NCBI RefSeq assembly: GCF_003314435.2
Contig: NZ_QNVY02000009.1
Span: 1-33,083, forward strand
Reading direction: 5' to 3'
Length of the DNA: 33,083 bases
Origin: Flavobacterium petrolei
GTDB taxonomy: Bacteria > Bacteroidota > Bacteroidia > Flavobacteriales > Flavobacteriaceae
This document shows, one piece after another, positions 15,997 through 26,117 of this stretch. The stretch's first letter is position 1. Every line of letters starts with the position of its first letter. The position numbers and the translations under genes are program-made. Below the pieces are notes generated by a model that saw nothing but the letters and a program-made list of their open reading frames with translations, made no database searches and was not told the DNA's origin.

Positions 15997-16734
15997 TTAT
16001 CCTTTGTTTATCCCTCTTTTTTTTCTCATAGATTCTCCATGTAATTCGAGTCGATGAGATTGATGTATCAGCCTATCCAAAATTGCATCAGCTATGGTTT
16101 TTTCTCCAATGATGTCATACCAGCCTTGCACTGGGATTTGTGAGGTTACAATGATAGAACCGTTATTATGCCTGTCTTCAATGATCTCTAAAAGGGTAAT
16201 TCGGTTACTGCTATCCAAAGCTTGGAGTCCAAAATCGTCTAATATAATAACATCTTGCCGTTCTATTTTGGCCAATTCTCTCAGGTAAGAACCATCTGCT
16301 TTGGCCATTTTTAATTTAGCAAACAGCTTCGAAGTATTAAAATAACTTACTTTAAAACCTTGGATACAGGCTTGATAACCTAATGCTGTGCCTAAATAAC
16401 TTTTGCCTACACCAGTGCTTCCCGTTATTAAAATGTTTTCATTTTTTTCGACAAATTCACATTCTGCCAGACGCAGTATGGTATTTCGATCCAGATTACG
16501 GGTTTGGTCAAAATTGATACTTTCAATATTTGATTTGTAATGGAATCGGGCGTTGGTGATACTGCGGGCAATACGCCGATTGTGCCTTTCATCCCATTCG
16601 GCATCAATAAGCATCGATACAAACTGATCGAGCGTGTAATGGTCTGTTTTTCCGCTTTCAATGGCTGTTTTAAAAGCATTGTGCATGCCGTAAAGCTTCA
16701 TTTGTTTCATTTTTGTTACTGTGGATTCATTCAT
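15997..16734 (-). CDS. istB: IS21 transposition helper ATPase IstB
   Basis: A 245-residue AAA+ protein with Walker A GSTGVGKS (105-112) and Walker B VIILDDFGLQ, the IstB signature. N-terminal residues 1-90 form the helical IstB N-terminal domain. IstB assembles on target DNA and stimulates the IstA transposase. It is 17 bases downstream of istA, in the standard istA-istB order, and is full length. Confidence 0.95.
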   Translation of the reverse strand: MNESTVTKMKQMKLYGMHNAFKTAIESGKTDHYTLDQFVSMLIDAEWDERHNRRIARSITNARFHYKSNIESINFDQTRNLDRNTILRLAECEFVEKNENILITGSTGVGKSYLGTALGYQACIQGFKVSYFNTSKLFAKLKMAKADGSYLRELAKIERQDVIILDDFGLQALDSSNRITLLEIIEDRHNNGSIIVTSQIPVQGWYDIIGEKTIADAILDRLIHQSHRLELHGESMRKKRGINKG

Positions 16735-16751
16735 GATTACTGTGTTTTAAT

Positions 16752-18299
16752 TTAATTATAATACTGTTTTCCTCTTATGTTAGCGTGAATTGGAAGTTCC
16801 TGCTCAGGTTCTTGTTCAAATTCGATATGATCTAAGTTGTTTTCTAAAATATTTTGAATGGTCTTAAAATTGTAAATTTTAAAATCAAGTGCCCGCTTAC
16901 AGGCATTTATTAATCGCTCTTTCCCTACCTTTTTCTCGAAGTTTAATATTCCCAAACAACTTTTATAAGCCTGTTCAGGATGGTTTCTACTTTCAATTAT
17001 TTGCATAATATATTCTGCTACTGACTCGTCAATACTACTGGCCCAATCAATGAAGCGGGCAGCACTCCACTGAGCTACAAATTGATGCGTGCTAGCCATA
17101 TGTTCCGGGATTGTGGTATAGATATAAGGTTTGTAATTCCTTGGATGGATGGCTATTCGATTGTATTTGTGATAGATCTCTACCGTTGATTTGGTATACA
17201 ATAGTTTCGCTTTTTTCTTGACATATTGATACGGAACGCTATAGTAATTTTTGTCCTGACTTAATTGAACATGCCCATTTTGCATTACTGTTGCAAAGGA
17301 TTGGTATTTGATTTCAAAACGTTCTTGTGGTAATGGACTTAGTTTTTGTTGTTCATCTTCTAAAAATAATTCTATCCGAGAGTACGGACGTCCTGTGAGT
17401 TTTCGACTGTTATGAGCATCCAATAAATCCCATATTTGCTGGTTTAATTCTTCCAGAGAAAAGAATTTAGTTTCTTTTAGATTTACATAAATCCTTCGAT
17501 ACAAGATCTTAACAGCTCCTTCAACCAATGATTTGTCTCGGGGTTTATAAGCCCTGGCAGGCAAGATTGTAGTTTGGTAATGTTCGGCTAAATCAGCCAA
17601 GGTTTCATTAATGGTGGGTTCAAAACGACTGCTTTTTATCACTGCAGATTTTAAATTATCCGGAACAATTGCCGCAGGAGTACCTTCAAAAAAACGCATA
17701 GCATTTTCTACCGATGTAACAAAATCTTCCTTTTGTTGGCTCATGGAAGCTTCGGCATAGGTGTATTGACTGGCTCCTAATATGGCTACAAAAAATTGTA
17801 CTTCTTTAATTTCTCCCGTGTCTTTATCAATGATGGAGAGTGTTTTTCCAGCATAATCCACATACATTTTATCACCCGCTTTGTGATTCATGTGCATCAC
17901 TGGATTGACTCGTTTGCTCCATATTTTATAATGATGTCCAAATTGCGAGCTTCGGTAACCATTAGGATTTAGGACAATATATTGCTCCCACATGTGCTGT
18001 ATGGTAACGCCAACTTTTTTTAGTTCGCGTTCCATTTTAGGAAAAAAATCATAAAGAAGCTGCAGTTTGGGACTGATTGATTCCACGGTAGTGTGTGAAA
18101 ACAAAAGTTCTAACTCGGCATCTGTTTTTTCGTTAATTACTTCAAAACTTAATCCTAGCACTTCAAATAAAGAAATATACTTCTTTACCGTATTTCTAGA
18201 AAGAGATAAGTACTTACTTATGAATAACTTACTTTTCCCGTTACAGTAGAATTTAATTGCTTTTCTAATTTTACTCATGTCTGTTATTTTATTTGCCAT
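16752..18299 (-). CDS. istA: IS21 transposase IstA
   Basis: A 515-residue transposase with an N-terminal helix-turn-helix (SKIRKAIKFYCNGKS, FISKYLSLSRNTVKKYI). The DDE integrase core follows, with aspartates at YVDYAGKTL and VPDNLKSAV and the glutamate at KSLVEGAVKI. A beta-rich C-terminal domain then contains YYSVPYQYVKKK. Length and motifs indicate an intact gene. The start lies about 180 bases inside the right end of the element. Confidence 0.95.
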   Translation of the reverse strand: MANKITDMSKIRKAIKFYCNGKSKLFISKYLSLSRNTVKKYISLFEVLGLSFEVINEKTDAELELLFSHTTVESISPKLQLLYDFFPKMERELKKVGVTIQHMWEQYIVLNPNGYRSSQFGHHYKIWSKRVNPVMHMNHKAGDKMYVDYAGKTLSIIDKDTGEIKEVQFFVAILGASQYTYAEASMSQQKEDFVTSVENAMRFFEGTPAAIVPDNLKSAVIKSSRFEPTINETLADLAEHYQTTILPARAYKPRDKSLVEGAVKILYRRIYVNLKETKFFSLEELNQQIWDLLDAHNSRKLTGRPYSRIELFLEDEQQKLSPLPQERFEIKYQSFATVMQNGHVQLSQDKNYYSVPYQYVKKKAKLLYTKSTVEIYHKYNRIAIHPRNYKPYIYTTIPEHMASTHQFVAQWSAARFIDWASSIDESVAEYIMQIIESRNHPEQAYKSCLGILNFEKKVGKERLINACKRALDFKIYNFKTIQNILENNLDHIEFEQEPEQELPIHANIRGKQYYN

Positions 18300-18380
18300 A
18301 ATCCGTATTTTTTTAACGAATGTATGGTGCTAACAACATGAAAAAGTCAGTAGTTTTTAATGCTCAATTTTACCCCAAAA

Positions 18381-18480
18381 TCAGGTGGTCAATTTGAACT
18401 GTAAAGTGGTGGTCAGTTTGCTCCGAAACTGGTGGTCAATTTGCACTGGAATAGGTTGGTCAATTTGACCGGTTTTTCCA
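18381..18480. repeat. IS21 right terminal multiple repeats
   Basis: Repeats of GGTGGTCAATTTG (GGTGGTCAGTTTG, GGTTGGTCAATTTGACC variants) are the mirror image of the left-end repeats. An open frame starting at GTG 18432 runs out of this end into jetC, so the IS might provide translation starts for the remnant. Confidence 0.7.
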
Positions 18481-20582
18481 GTTTGGTACTGCAAAGCGAT
18501 GAAATTGTTGCTACGATTCAAGCACTTCAAAAAAACAAAAACAACATTTCAGGTAAGGAAGCAGAGATTCGAGAAAATATTATTGCTTATGTTGGAGCAA
18601 CTAAAGAAGAAGTACCTTTCATAGGAGAGCTTATTAAGGTGCGAGAAGATGAAAAAGAATGGGAACTATCTATTGAAAAGATTTTGCACAATTTTGCTTT
18701 ACGTTTAATTGTTCCCGACAAATACTATTCAAAAGTGAATGAGTATGTGAAAAAAACAAACCTTAATGGTAGAATAGTTTACCAACGGTATCGAGGCTTT
18801 ACATCATTGGATAGCTTCACAGTAAAGAGTATTTCGCAAAATAGCTTAGTAAATAAAATCGAATTCAAAGAGAAAAACCTGTACACACCTTGGCTTGAGG
18901 ATATTATAGCGAATCAATATAATTATTCTTGTGTAAATGATTTATCAGAATTCAATCGTTATGATGAGAGGGCAATCACAAAAGAAGGATTAGTCAAATT
19001 CGGAAAAGGAAAACACGAAAAAGACGACAGACCGCACATTTCAAAAAGAGAAAATTATGTTTTAGGCTGGGATAATAAGGAAAAAATCTCCAATCTGAAA
19101 AAGAACCTAATCGAAATTCAATCCTCGCAAGTAACGAATAAAAAAGACATAGCAAGTATATATGGCCTAATTAAAGAACTTGGAAATTTAAAGGATGATT
19201 GTTTTAGCATATTCTCTACCTACACCAAATATGATGACATTGATTGGCAAACTTATGCTAACCAAATTCAGGAAAAGGAAGATGCAAAGAAAAAATTGGA
19301 AGTTACAAATGACAGGGTTAAATCACTGCAAGAGCAACTGACAAAAGTTAGAGATGCATTAGCATTATTGACCGATGCAGACATTAAAAATAAAAACAAA
19401 GAAATATTTCAGTTAGAAGAAATTGTAATTAAAGAAATAATAAGAGACTTAGAGTTCAATAAAAAACTACTTGATTCAATCGGTACTAAAGATACTTCGG
19501 AATTTGAAATATTGAATTTAGAGTTATCAAACATTGATTTTGCAGATATAAAAGTCAAGCAGACGGAATTTCAAAAAAACAATGCATCTAAACTTAAAGA
19601 ATTAGAAAATTCAAATGAAAGTAATGAACGAAAGGCAATTAAGTTGATTAGTGAATTTAAAAATCCACCAATTGAGATTACTGATAAATACAAGGATTGG
19701 CGTTCAGATGTCAACAGATTGCCTGATTCTAATAATATTGATTTGCTTGGAGAATATCAAACATTTTATCAAAAATTGATAGCTGACGATCTGCCCAGGT
19801 TTGAAAAGAAATTTAATGAATATTTACAGGATACCATTTTAAGGAAAATAGGTGATTTCAGAATGTTTTTTGAAAACTGGTCAGATTCCATCAAGGAAAA
19901 TATTCGCCTATTAAATGAATCGCTGAAAGGAATTGATTTCAAAAATTCCCCAATTACATATATCCAACTTATTTCACAAAGAAGAAAAAATCAGTTAGTT
20001 GATGATTTTCGTGATTTGCTCTACAAGGCAATTCCAAATTTCAAAGAAATAGAAGCGACAATTGATGGGAAAAAAAATCACTTTTATACCAACATTGAAC
20101 CATTAATTACCAAACTGGAAAATGAGAAATGGCGACAGGAGGTAATGGAAGTTCGTTCATGGTATAGCTACAAAGCAGAAGAATTTTACAAGGAAACTAA
20201 TCAGAAATTCAAAACCTATGAAAATATGGGGCAGCTTTCTGGTGGTGAAAAGGCACAATTGACTTATACTATTTTGGGTTCTGCTATTGCTTATCAATTT
20301 GGACTTACAAAAGAAGGATTACAAACAAATTCCTTCCGATTTATTGCGATTGATGAAGCATTCAAGGCACAGGATGAAGACAAGGCCCGTTATCTTATTA
20401 CTCTTTGTAAACAGCTCCATCTACAACTTTTAGTTGTAACTCCAAGTGACAATATTCACATTGTTGAAGATGCAATTTCATTTGTCCATTTTGTAGAAAG
20501 AAAAGATGAAAAATACTCTTGGCTTTATGATATGCCAATTGAGCAATTCAAAGAAGAACGAAATAATTTCATCAATAAATGA
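18481..20582 (+). pseudogene. jetC: JetC (Wadjet SMC-like ATPase), 5' part deleted
   Basis: About 700 residues remain of an SMC/MukB-like protein that is normally about 1,100 long. The remaining part shows long coiled-coil segments (for example around IQEKEDAKKKLEVTNDRV) and the C-terminal ATPase lobe with signature LSGGEK (602-607 of the open frame) and Walker B RFIAIDEAF (636-644). The N-terminal lobe with Walker A is gone: the native sequence begins directly at the right end of the IS21. Without Walker A it cannot bind ATP normally. JetC is the motor of the JetABC condensin-like complex that extrudes plasmid DNA for cleavage by JetD. The 3' end overlaps jetD by 4 bases (ATGA), the native operon arrangement. 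Confidence 0.85.
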
Positions 20583-21727
20583 TAAGTCCCAACGAAATAA
20601 AAACAAAGGCTGAAAGGAAATATTTTTCTTTTCTGCAATCAGTGGTTCAGGCAATTCCGTTCTCAAGAATTGTTATTCCGGGTGACAAAACTTATAGCAA
20701 AACATCAATTAGCGAATTTCATAACGAAATACTGGCATTAGCAAGCCAGTCAAAAGAAAAAAAAGGCTTTGGCTTTACAATAGAGTATCAAACAGTAAAG
20801 ACAAAAACAATAGGAATGCAAAGCCTTCCAACAATTATTTACTTTGATTCAGAAAAGGACTTTTTAAAATTCTTAGGAAAGGAAAAGGAAGTTGATATTT
20901 TCGTTAATAACTGGCAATTGATCCACTCACATTTTCCTGAATTAAAGGATTGGATAATTAAAAATCCAACGAAAATAATTCAGAATCAAGGCAAATGGGA
21001 AAGCATATTAAAGGTTTGCAACTATTTCAAAAATTATCCTAAGCCAAATCTTTTTATAAGAGAACTGCCAGTGAATGTTCACACTAAGTTTGTTGAATCC
21101 AATCAAAGTATTATTACGGAAATGCTTGATATAATTATTCAAAATCATATAAACCTTAACGAAAGAGATTTTGAAAAACGCTTCAATTTAAAGTTTCGTG
21201 AACCACTGGTCAGGTTTAAGGTTTTGGACAAAAAAATAAGCCAGACTTATTTTTCAAACCTTGATGATATTGCTATCCCTGTCAGCCAATTTGTAAACCT
21301 TAGACTTCCTTTAAAACAGGTTCTTATAGTTGAAAATAAGACGACATTATATACAACATTAACATTGCCCAAAATGGATAAAACCATTGCAATCTTTGGA
21401 CAAGGAAATGCAATTACAAATATTCAAGACGCCAAATGGTTAAACGACATAACTGTTCTTTACTGGGGTGACATTGATACTCATGGATTTGAAATTCTGT
21501 CCAGATTTAGAAAGCACTTCAGGCATACGAAAAGTGTTTTAATGGACAAGACAACATTTGAAAAATTCTTTGAAAATGATTCCGGTAAGCCTGCTACTGA
21601 CACAACAACACTTAATCTGACAGAAAACGAAAATGAACTTTACAATCTCCTAAAAATAAACAATTGGAGACTTGAACAGGAAAAAATACCATTTGATTAT
21701 GTTAACAGACACTTTTGCAATTGGTAA
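20579..21727 (+). CDS. jetD: JetD, Wadjet toprim-like nuclease subunit
   Basis: A 382-residue protein of the DUF3322/DUF2220 (JetD) family. An N-terminal arm and winged-helix-like half (1-230) precedes the toprim-like catalytic domain, with glutamate E252 in VLIVENKTTL and the aspartate motif GDIDTHGFEIL (297-307). In type I Wadjet, JetD cuts circular DNA that JetABC has looped. The gene looks complete and overlaps jetC by 4 bases. Its partners jetA and jetB are absent and jetC is truncated, so it is an orphan nuclease subunit here. The start ATG lies within the jetC stop region. Confidence 0.9.
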   Translation: MISPNEIKTKAERKYFSFLQSVVQAIPFSRIVIPGDKTYSKTSISEFHNEILALASQSKEKKGFGFTIEYQTVKTKTIGMQSLPTIIYFDSEKDFLKFLGKEKEVDIFVNNWQLIHSHFPELKDWIIKNPTKIIQNQGKWESILKVCNYFKNYPKPNLFIRELPVNVHTKFVESNQSIITEMLDIIIQNHINLNERDFEKRFNLKFREPLVRFKVLDKKISQTYFSNLDDIAIPVSQFVNLRLPLKQVLIVENKTTLYTTLTLPKMDKTIAIFGQGNAITNIQDAKWLNDITVLYWGDIDTHGFEILSRFRKHFRHTKSVLMDKTTFEKFFENDSGKPATDTTTLNLTENENELYNLLKINNWRLEQEKIPFDYVNRHFCNW

Positions 21728-21815
21728 AGATCTTCTCGGTATTTAGCAATAATAATTGAGGCCTAATCATTTCGTAATTAATATCTCATTTAAGAACAGC
21801 TATTCTTTTAATACT

Positions 21816-24800
21816 TTACCTAGCTTTTAGAAATCCCAGCTTTCCATTTATTTCATGATTCTCTAATTTGTACAATCCTGATATTTGAAGTTGTCCCAAA
21901 TACTCACCTTTTTTCCAATGCCAGTTGCCAAGTACTTGTTTTTCGCCCTTGACATTCCAGAGCAAGGCAAGGTCTTCCTTTTCCAGCCATTCGATCAACT
22001 TGTCTTTCCTTACTAGTAATCCAGTAAGGCTTTTATTATTAACAGAGGGATCAAAACAAACAAGCTCGTCATTGCCATCTACAAACTCTCCTTCATTCTT
22101 GGAAAATTTCATTTCAAGCCCTTCCTTAATTTTTTGAACAGGCTTGTGATAATAAATCGAATCGCTTTTAGAACAGTCGTATTCTTCCTCCCATAAAAAA
22201 TATTCGCTGGTGCGGTGGAATTCTCCGATAAGCTTACTGTTTTTTCTGCTGTAGACTTCAATCCAATCCTCGCCACTATAATAGGGTTTATTATGAAACG
22301 CAAAAGCTGCAGACCAATAATATTCCCTGGAAAAAACATGTGTCATTGTTCTGATTTCCGGTAAGTCACTGCGGAAAAAATCACCTTTAAAGTTCTTTTC
22401 GATGTTTACAAGATCGCTCCGGCGGACAAGATAACTTGATATCCAATAAGAAAGTTTTTTTCGGGCACTTCCATATTTATCTTCGCCAAGGGTTTCCGGT
22501 TCCGTCCAACTTAAATCTATATCAAGCCATAGCCACTTCTTTCCATCAGAATCCGCAACTTCCAGTATATCTGATGGTACAGGCAAATTATCTGTCCCTA
22601 TAAGCCAATCCTTTATTGGTGAAGCATATGAATTGAAATTAGTATTGAACCACCAATTGGGCGTGTATTTCTTATAACGTTCGGCCTTGGTTTCTTTGAT
22701 TATCATAGTTGGGTCAATGTCTCTTACATTTGGGTACCACGGTCCATCGTATGGAAGTGTTTTCCCTTTTTCATCCCATTCGGATTCATCTAAAAGCTCA
22801 CACTGGTCCGATACCCTTGCTAACAATTCATTAAACACGATCCATTGGTATTTTTTCCCCATCCGCTCGTTATGACCACCGTCTCTTCCTGATCCCTGTC
22901 TGCTGTCAAATTCACTAAATATTTTGGGATCATAGCCCAATTCGAAAATTCTCTCGACAGCATAATTGCTTAATCCATCATAATCTATTTTCCAATTGCT
23001 CAGAGCACTTTGGAATACATATCGACCGAAGTCACCGTAACCGCCAGTCTTTCTGCCGTACTCGGTAGTCATAGATCTAAATATTGCCGTAGAACCCCAT
23101 TGACCTTTACCGTAGTGTCCTTCTTCACCATCGGGCTCAAACTTATCATCAATTTCTTTGTTGGAAGGAAATTTCACTGGAAGCCGCTGGCTTTTATACG
23201 GAGGCCTGACTTTAGTGATTTCGAAATCTAATTCTAAATGTTCGTGTAATGCAAATTCAATCACACCCCTGGCATAGTCCCGCAGCAAGATGTTGGGTAT
23301 CACCATATCCTTGTTGAAAATGTTGTCATAGATATAGTTGCACAATTCCATCAACGACTGACTCTTTCCCGATCTTAATACGCATCCGTAGGCAACGGCA
23401 TACAGTCTTTCAAATATATAGGAATCGTTGACATCTTTAAACTTCTCCAAAAGGCGAGGAATCAAATGCACACGATTTTCAAGTAAACAGATTAATGCTT
23501 TTGTCGTAGCGTCCCGAAGGTAACGATTGGGGCTACATAAAAACCATGCGAGAGTCGTGCAGGCTAACAACATTACGTTATCGGATACATGTGATTTAAC
23601 GTCATCTTTCCAAGCCCAATCTATTAAACGGTTTACAGCATTTGTACTGCTGTTGTCGCCATATTTATCCTGAAGATAAATTGTCCAGGTTTCATCTCTA
23701 TCTGCCATCGTAAAGCCACTTAAAAAGTTGTGCAAGCTTTCCGCATTAAAATAAAATTCCGGTTTCATTGATGCTGATATCACAGTACCTAAAAACCTAT
23801 GGAATAATTCCTCATCGTGAGCGATGACATCATTCACAAAATCTTTAGCAGCATCGCCGATACTTTCAGGTTTTCGCCATATCAGGGAATTTAAAAAAGC
23901 ATCCGCTATCTGATAAAATGATTTTGCATGTTCGGCGAGCTCAAATATTTCTCTTCCTGTCCTTTCAGGAAGCTGTATTGCGAAAGCCTCAATCAAGTTT
24001 TGATTTTTCCAGCACGCCACGTCGTCTTTGAGCAATTCATGAAGCTTGCCTTTTTCAAAGGAGTCTTTCGGGTTTTCCATATCCAAATGTTTATCCAAAA
24101 GCATTGAAACTGTAAGATGGTCCTGAAACCTTTGGTAGGCAAAATATATTACTTCAAACTGTTTACCATCATCCGACCATCTGAGATCTTTATTAAAAAC
24201 ACCTTCGGAAAGCAGTTTTTTTAAGAATGGCTCAGGCTTATAACAATTGCCTGAAAAAATGGAATCAATTGTCGTAGTGGCATTATCATAGGAAAGAAAC
24301 TCCTGATCTGCATCGACCATCTGAGACAATACTGCACTGACTGCCTTGTGTACCAATTTTTTACTTTCATCATAATGCAGCTCGGTAGCCGCAGAAAGCT
24401 TAGTATTGATGCTGTCCAGGTAAAATTCTATTATGGAAGTAATGCCGTCCACACCGGCGGGTATTTGTGTTAATCCTTTTGCCTGGATTGATTTGCAGAA
24501 CAATTTCAAGAATAGTGGATTGTGAAATTCAGGATTCAATATCGGTGTTCCTGGCTCGATGATACCGTAGAAATCGAAAAACCGTTTAGTTGCTTCATAT
24601 TCATAGTTAGCAAATCCTTCGTGCTTGACTTTAAGAATGACAGATTCGTCAAATTGTGCATCAGGTGCCATTAATCGCTCATACGAAGAACGCAAACTCA
24701 GCACAAGGCCAAGCCACGGAAATGATTTCACCGAGTCTATGAATGACTTCAAACGATTAGGCCATATTGATACACCCTCTCCTTCGTTTATGGCATCTAT

Positions 24801-26072
24801 AAAAATTACAGTTCTCGTTTGAGCACTTTCGGCCTGAGCATTAAGCGCACTTAAAAATACGAGCTCATCAATTCCGTTAATTCTTAACTGATTGCGCAGG
24901 ATTTGTGTCCACGGCAAATCTCTATTAGAAAAATTTTCCCCAAGAAGGAAAAGGCTTTTCTGCTGTTTTTCACTTCTCGTTTTTACGACGTCAGCAAATA
25001 AGTGAGATTTTCCGATTCCAGCTTCTCCCACCAACAACAGGTAGGGATGGTTAGCAAGAAACACTGTGTCGCCTGTTAAAAAATCTTTGTAATCACCTAT
25101 TGCAGAAATGAACTTTCCGACAGCATTAACTTCTGTTGCGAAGGGACGGGTGTAAGCGTGAGGTTCAGGTTTTTTTTCTTTTTCCGACCTCATGGCATAA
25201 AAATCTCTCAGTACTTTCTCTGTTGGATCGTATGCTGCTTCCAAACTTTCAATAATATTATCAAAACCCAAATTTGCTTGTCCGTCAAAATCTATTTCTT
25301 TATAATCCTCTTTTGCTTTATTGATAATTACATCTAATATTTCAAGGTTTTCTTTGATAATTGCATTGTCAGTAGTAATCCTGATGTCGCGGTACTTTTC
25401 TATAAACTCAGCATAGCGTTCATCTGATTGCTTTTTAAAATTTTCATCTCTGGCAATACCATCAAAAAGTTTGGCTATCGGCAATTCGACATTCAAATCT
25501 TTGGTATATCTTGCTCCCAAAGCGGTTGTGCTTTCCTGATTTTTATAGTTGAACCATGTATCAAGAAATTCCTCCTGATTGAACCAGAAATATTTTATTC
25601 CTTCATTTTCCTTTTTGGAAAGCCTTGTGATAAGTTCGGAACTGCCCCAAAAATCAAATGTAAGGTAGATACCTTTTGTTTTGGCATAATCAATCCATTC
25701 CTGGGTCTTTGACTTCCATTTATCCAGCATTGACTTTTTTCCTTTGACCTTGCCGTCCGGCATGTCGATAGGTATAGCTATACAGTATTTTTTAAGATTC
25801 AGATGATTATCAATAGCCGTAATGACCGACTTATCAATTTCTGTCCATTGGGTAGCCGAGAAACTTGTTGTAAAAAACTTTGCCTGCCACATGTGTAAAT
25901 CGCCATTTTCTAAAATCCAGTAGCATTCTTTTCCAGCATCAGGTTTGCCCATCCTCCAAAATTTATCCTTACCGACTACGATTTCTCGTGAAGCCAGCTG
26001 GCATACCAATTCTTCAAAGCCATCATTGAGGCTGTTATTTAACGGACGTATATTGTTCCAGTTTATTGCCAT
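21816..26072 (-). CDS. Avs-like STAND NTPase with N-terminal PD-(D/E)XK nuclease
   Basis: A 1418-residue protein. Residues 1-165 form a restriction-endonuclease-like domain (GFEELVCQLASRE, then D45 in KPDAGK and the QAK triad at 63-65). A P-loop STAND NTPase follows: Walker A GEAGIGKS (349-356), Walker B VIFIDAINE (422-430) and a sensor-like SLRSSYERL near 460. The remaining 900 residues are helical and repeat-like, ending in a beta-rich region, as expected for a target-recognition module. This plan (nuclease, STAND, large sensor) is that of Avs anti-phage proteins, which detect phage terminase or portal and then degrade DNA. I cannot assign the Avs type. The frame is uninterrupted, and an in-frame stop just upstream supports the ATG at 26072. 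Confidence 0.8.
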   Translation of the reverse strand: MAINWNNIRPLNNSLNDGFEELVCQLASREIVVGKDKFWRMGKPDAGKECYWILENGDLHMWQAKFFTTSFSATQWTEIDKSVITAIDNHLNLKKYCIAIPIDMPDGKVKGKKSMLDKWKSKTQEWIDYAKTKGIYLTFDFWGSSELITRLSKKENEGIKYFWFNQEEFLDTWFNYKNQESTTALGARYTKDLNVELPIAKLFDGIARDENFKKQSDERYAEFIEKYRDIRITTDNAIIKENLEILDVIINKAKEDYKEIDFDGQANLGFDNIIESLEAAYDPTEKVLRDFYAMRSEKEKKPEPHAYTRPFATEVNAVGKFISAIGDYKDFLTGDTVFLANHPYLLLVGEAGIGKSHLFADVVKTRSEKQQKSLFLLGENFSNRDLPWTQILRNQLRINGIDELVFLSALNAQAESAQTRTVIFIDAINEGEGVSIWPNRLKSFIDSVKSFPWLGLVLSLRSSYERLMAPDAQFDESVILKVKHEGFANYEYEATKRFFDFYGIIEPGTPILNPEFHNPLFLKLFCKSIQAKGLTQIPAGVDGITSIIEFYLDSINTKLSAATELHYDESKKLVHKAVSAVLSQMVDADQEFLSYDNATTTIDSIFSGNCYKPEPFLKKLLSEGVFNKDLRWSDDGKQFEVIYFAYQRFQDHLTVSMLLDKHLDMENPKDSFEKGKLHELLKDDVACWKNQNLIEAFAIQLPERTGREIFELAEHAKSFYQIADAFLNSLIWRKPESIGDAAKDFVNDVIAHDEELFHRFLGTVISASMKPEFYFNAESLHNFLSGFTMADRDETWTIYLQDKYGDNSSTNAVNRLIDWAWKDDVKSHVSDNVMLLACTTLAWFLCSPNRYLRDATTKALICLLENRVHLIPRLLEKFKDVNDSYIFERLYAVAYGCVLRSGKSQSLMELCNYIYDNIFNKDMVIPNILLRDYARGVIEFALHEHLELDFEITKVRPPYKSQRLPVKFPSNKEIDDKFEPDGEEGHYGKGQWGSTAIFRSMTTEYGRKTGGYGDFGRYVFQSALSNWKIDYDGLSNYAVERIFELGYDPKIFSEFDSRQGSGRDGGHNERMGKKYQWIVFNELLARVSDQCELLDESEWDEKGKTLPYDGPWYPNVRDIDPTMIIKETKAERYKKYTPNWWFNTNFNSYASPIKDWLIGTDNLPVPSDILEVADSDGKKWLWLDIDLSWTEPETLGEDKYGSARKKLSYWISSYLVRRSDLVNIEKNFKGDFFRSDLPEIRTMTHVFSREYYWSAAFAFHNKPYYSGEDWIEVYSRKNSKLIGEFHRTSEYFLWEEEYDCSKSDSIYYHKPVQKIKEGLEMKFSKNEGEFVDGNDELVCFDPSVNNKSLTGLLVRKDKLIEWLEKEDLALLWNVKGEKQVLGNWHWKKGEYLGQLQISGLYKLENHEINGKLGFLKAR

Positions 26073-26117
26073 TCCTAAATTTTATTAACGAAACATATTG
26101 TTTGCTCATCTCGGATA

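Larger units (their letters stand above)
15837..18480. mobile_element. Complete IS21 family insertion sequence
   Basis: A 2644-bp element carrying istB and istA on the minus strand. Its ends start TGCAAATTCCAGTGATATTG on the left and, read inward from the right, TGGAAAAACCGGTCAAATTG; both open with TG and carry several repeats of the ATTGACCACC type at roughly 20-25 base intervals, a hallmark of IS21. The flanking bases (ATAAGG on the left, GTTTGG on the right) do not form a target duplication, which points to deletion or recombination after insertion. The left flank is IS66 tnpC and the right flank is jetC. Confidence 0.9.

Noticed and set aside
14296..18480. Composite transposon bounded by two IS21 copies carrying cargo
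   Set aside because: The left copy is a fragment and the only content between is a broken IS66; nothing is carried.
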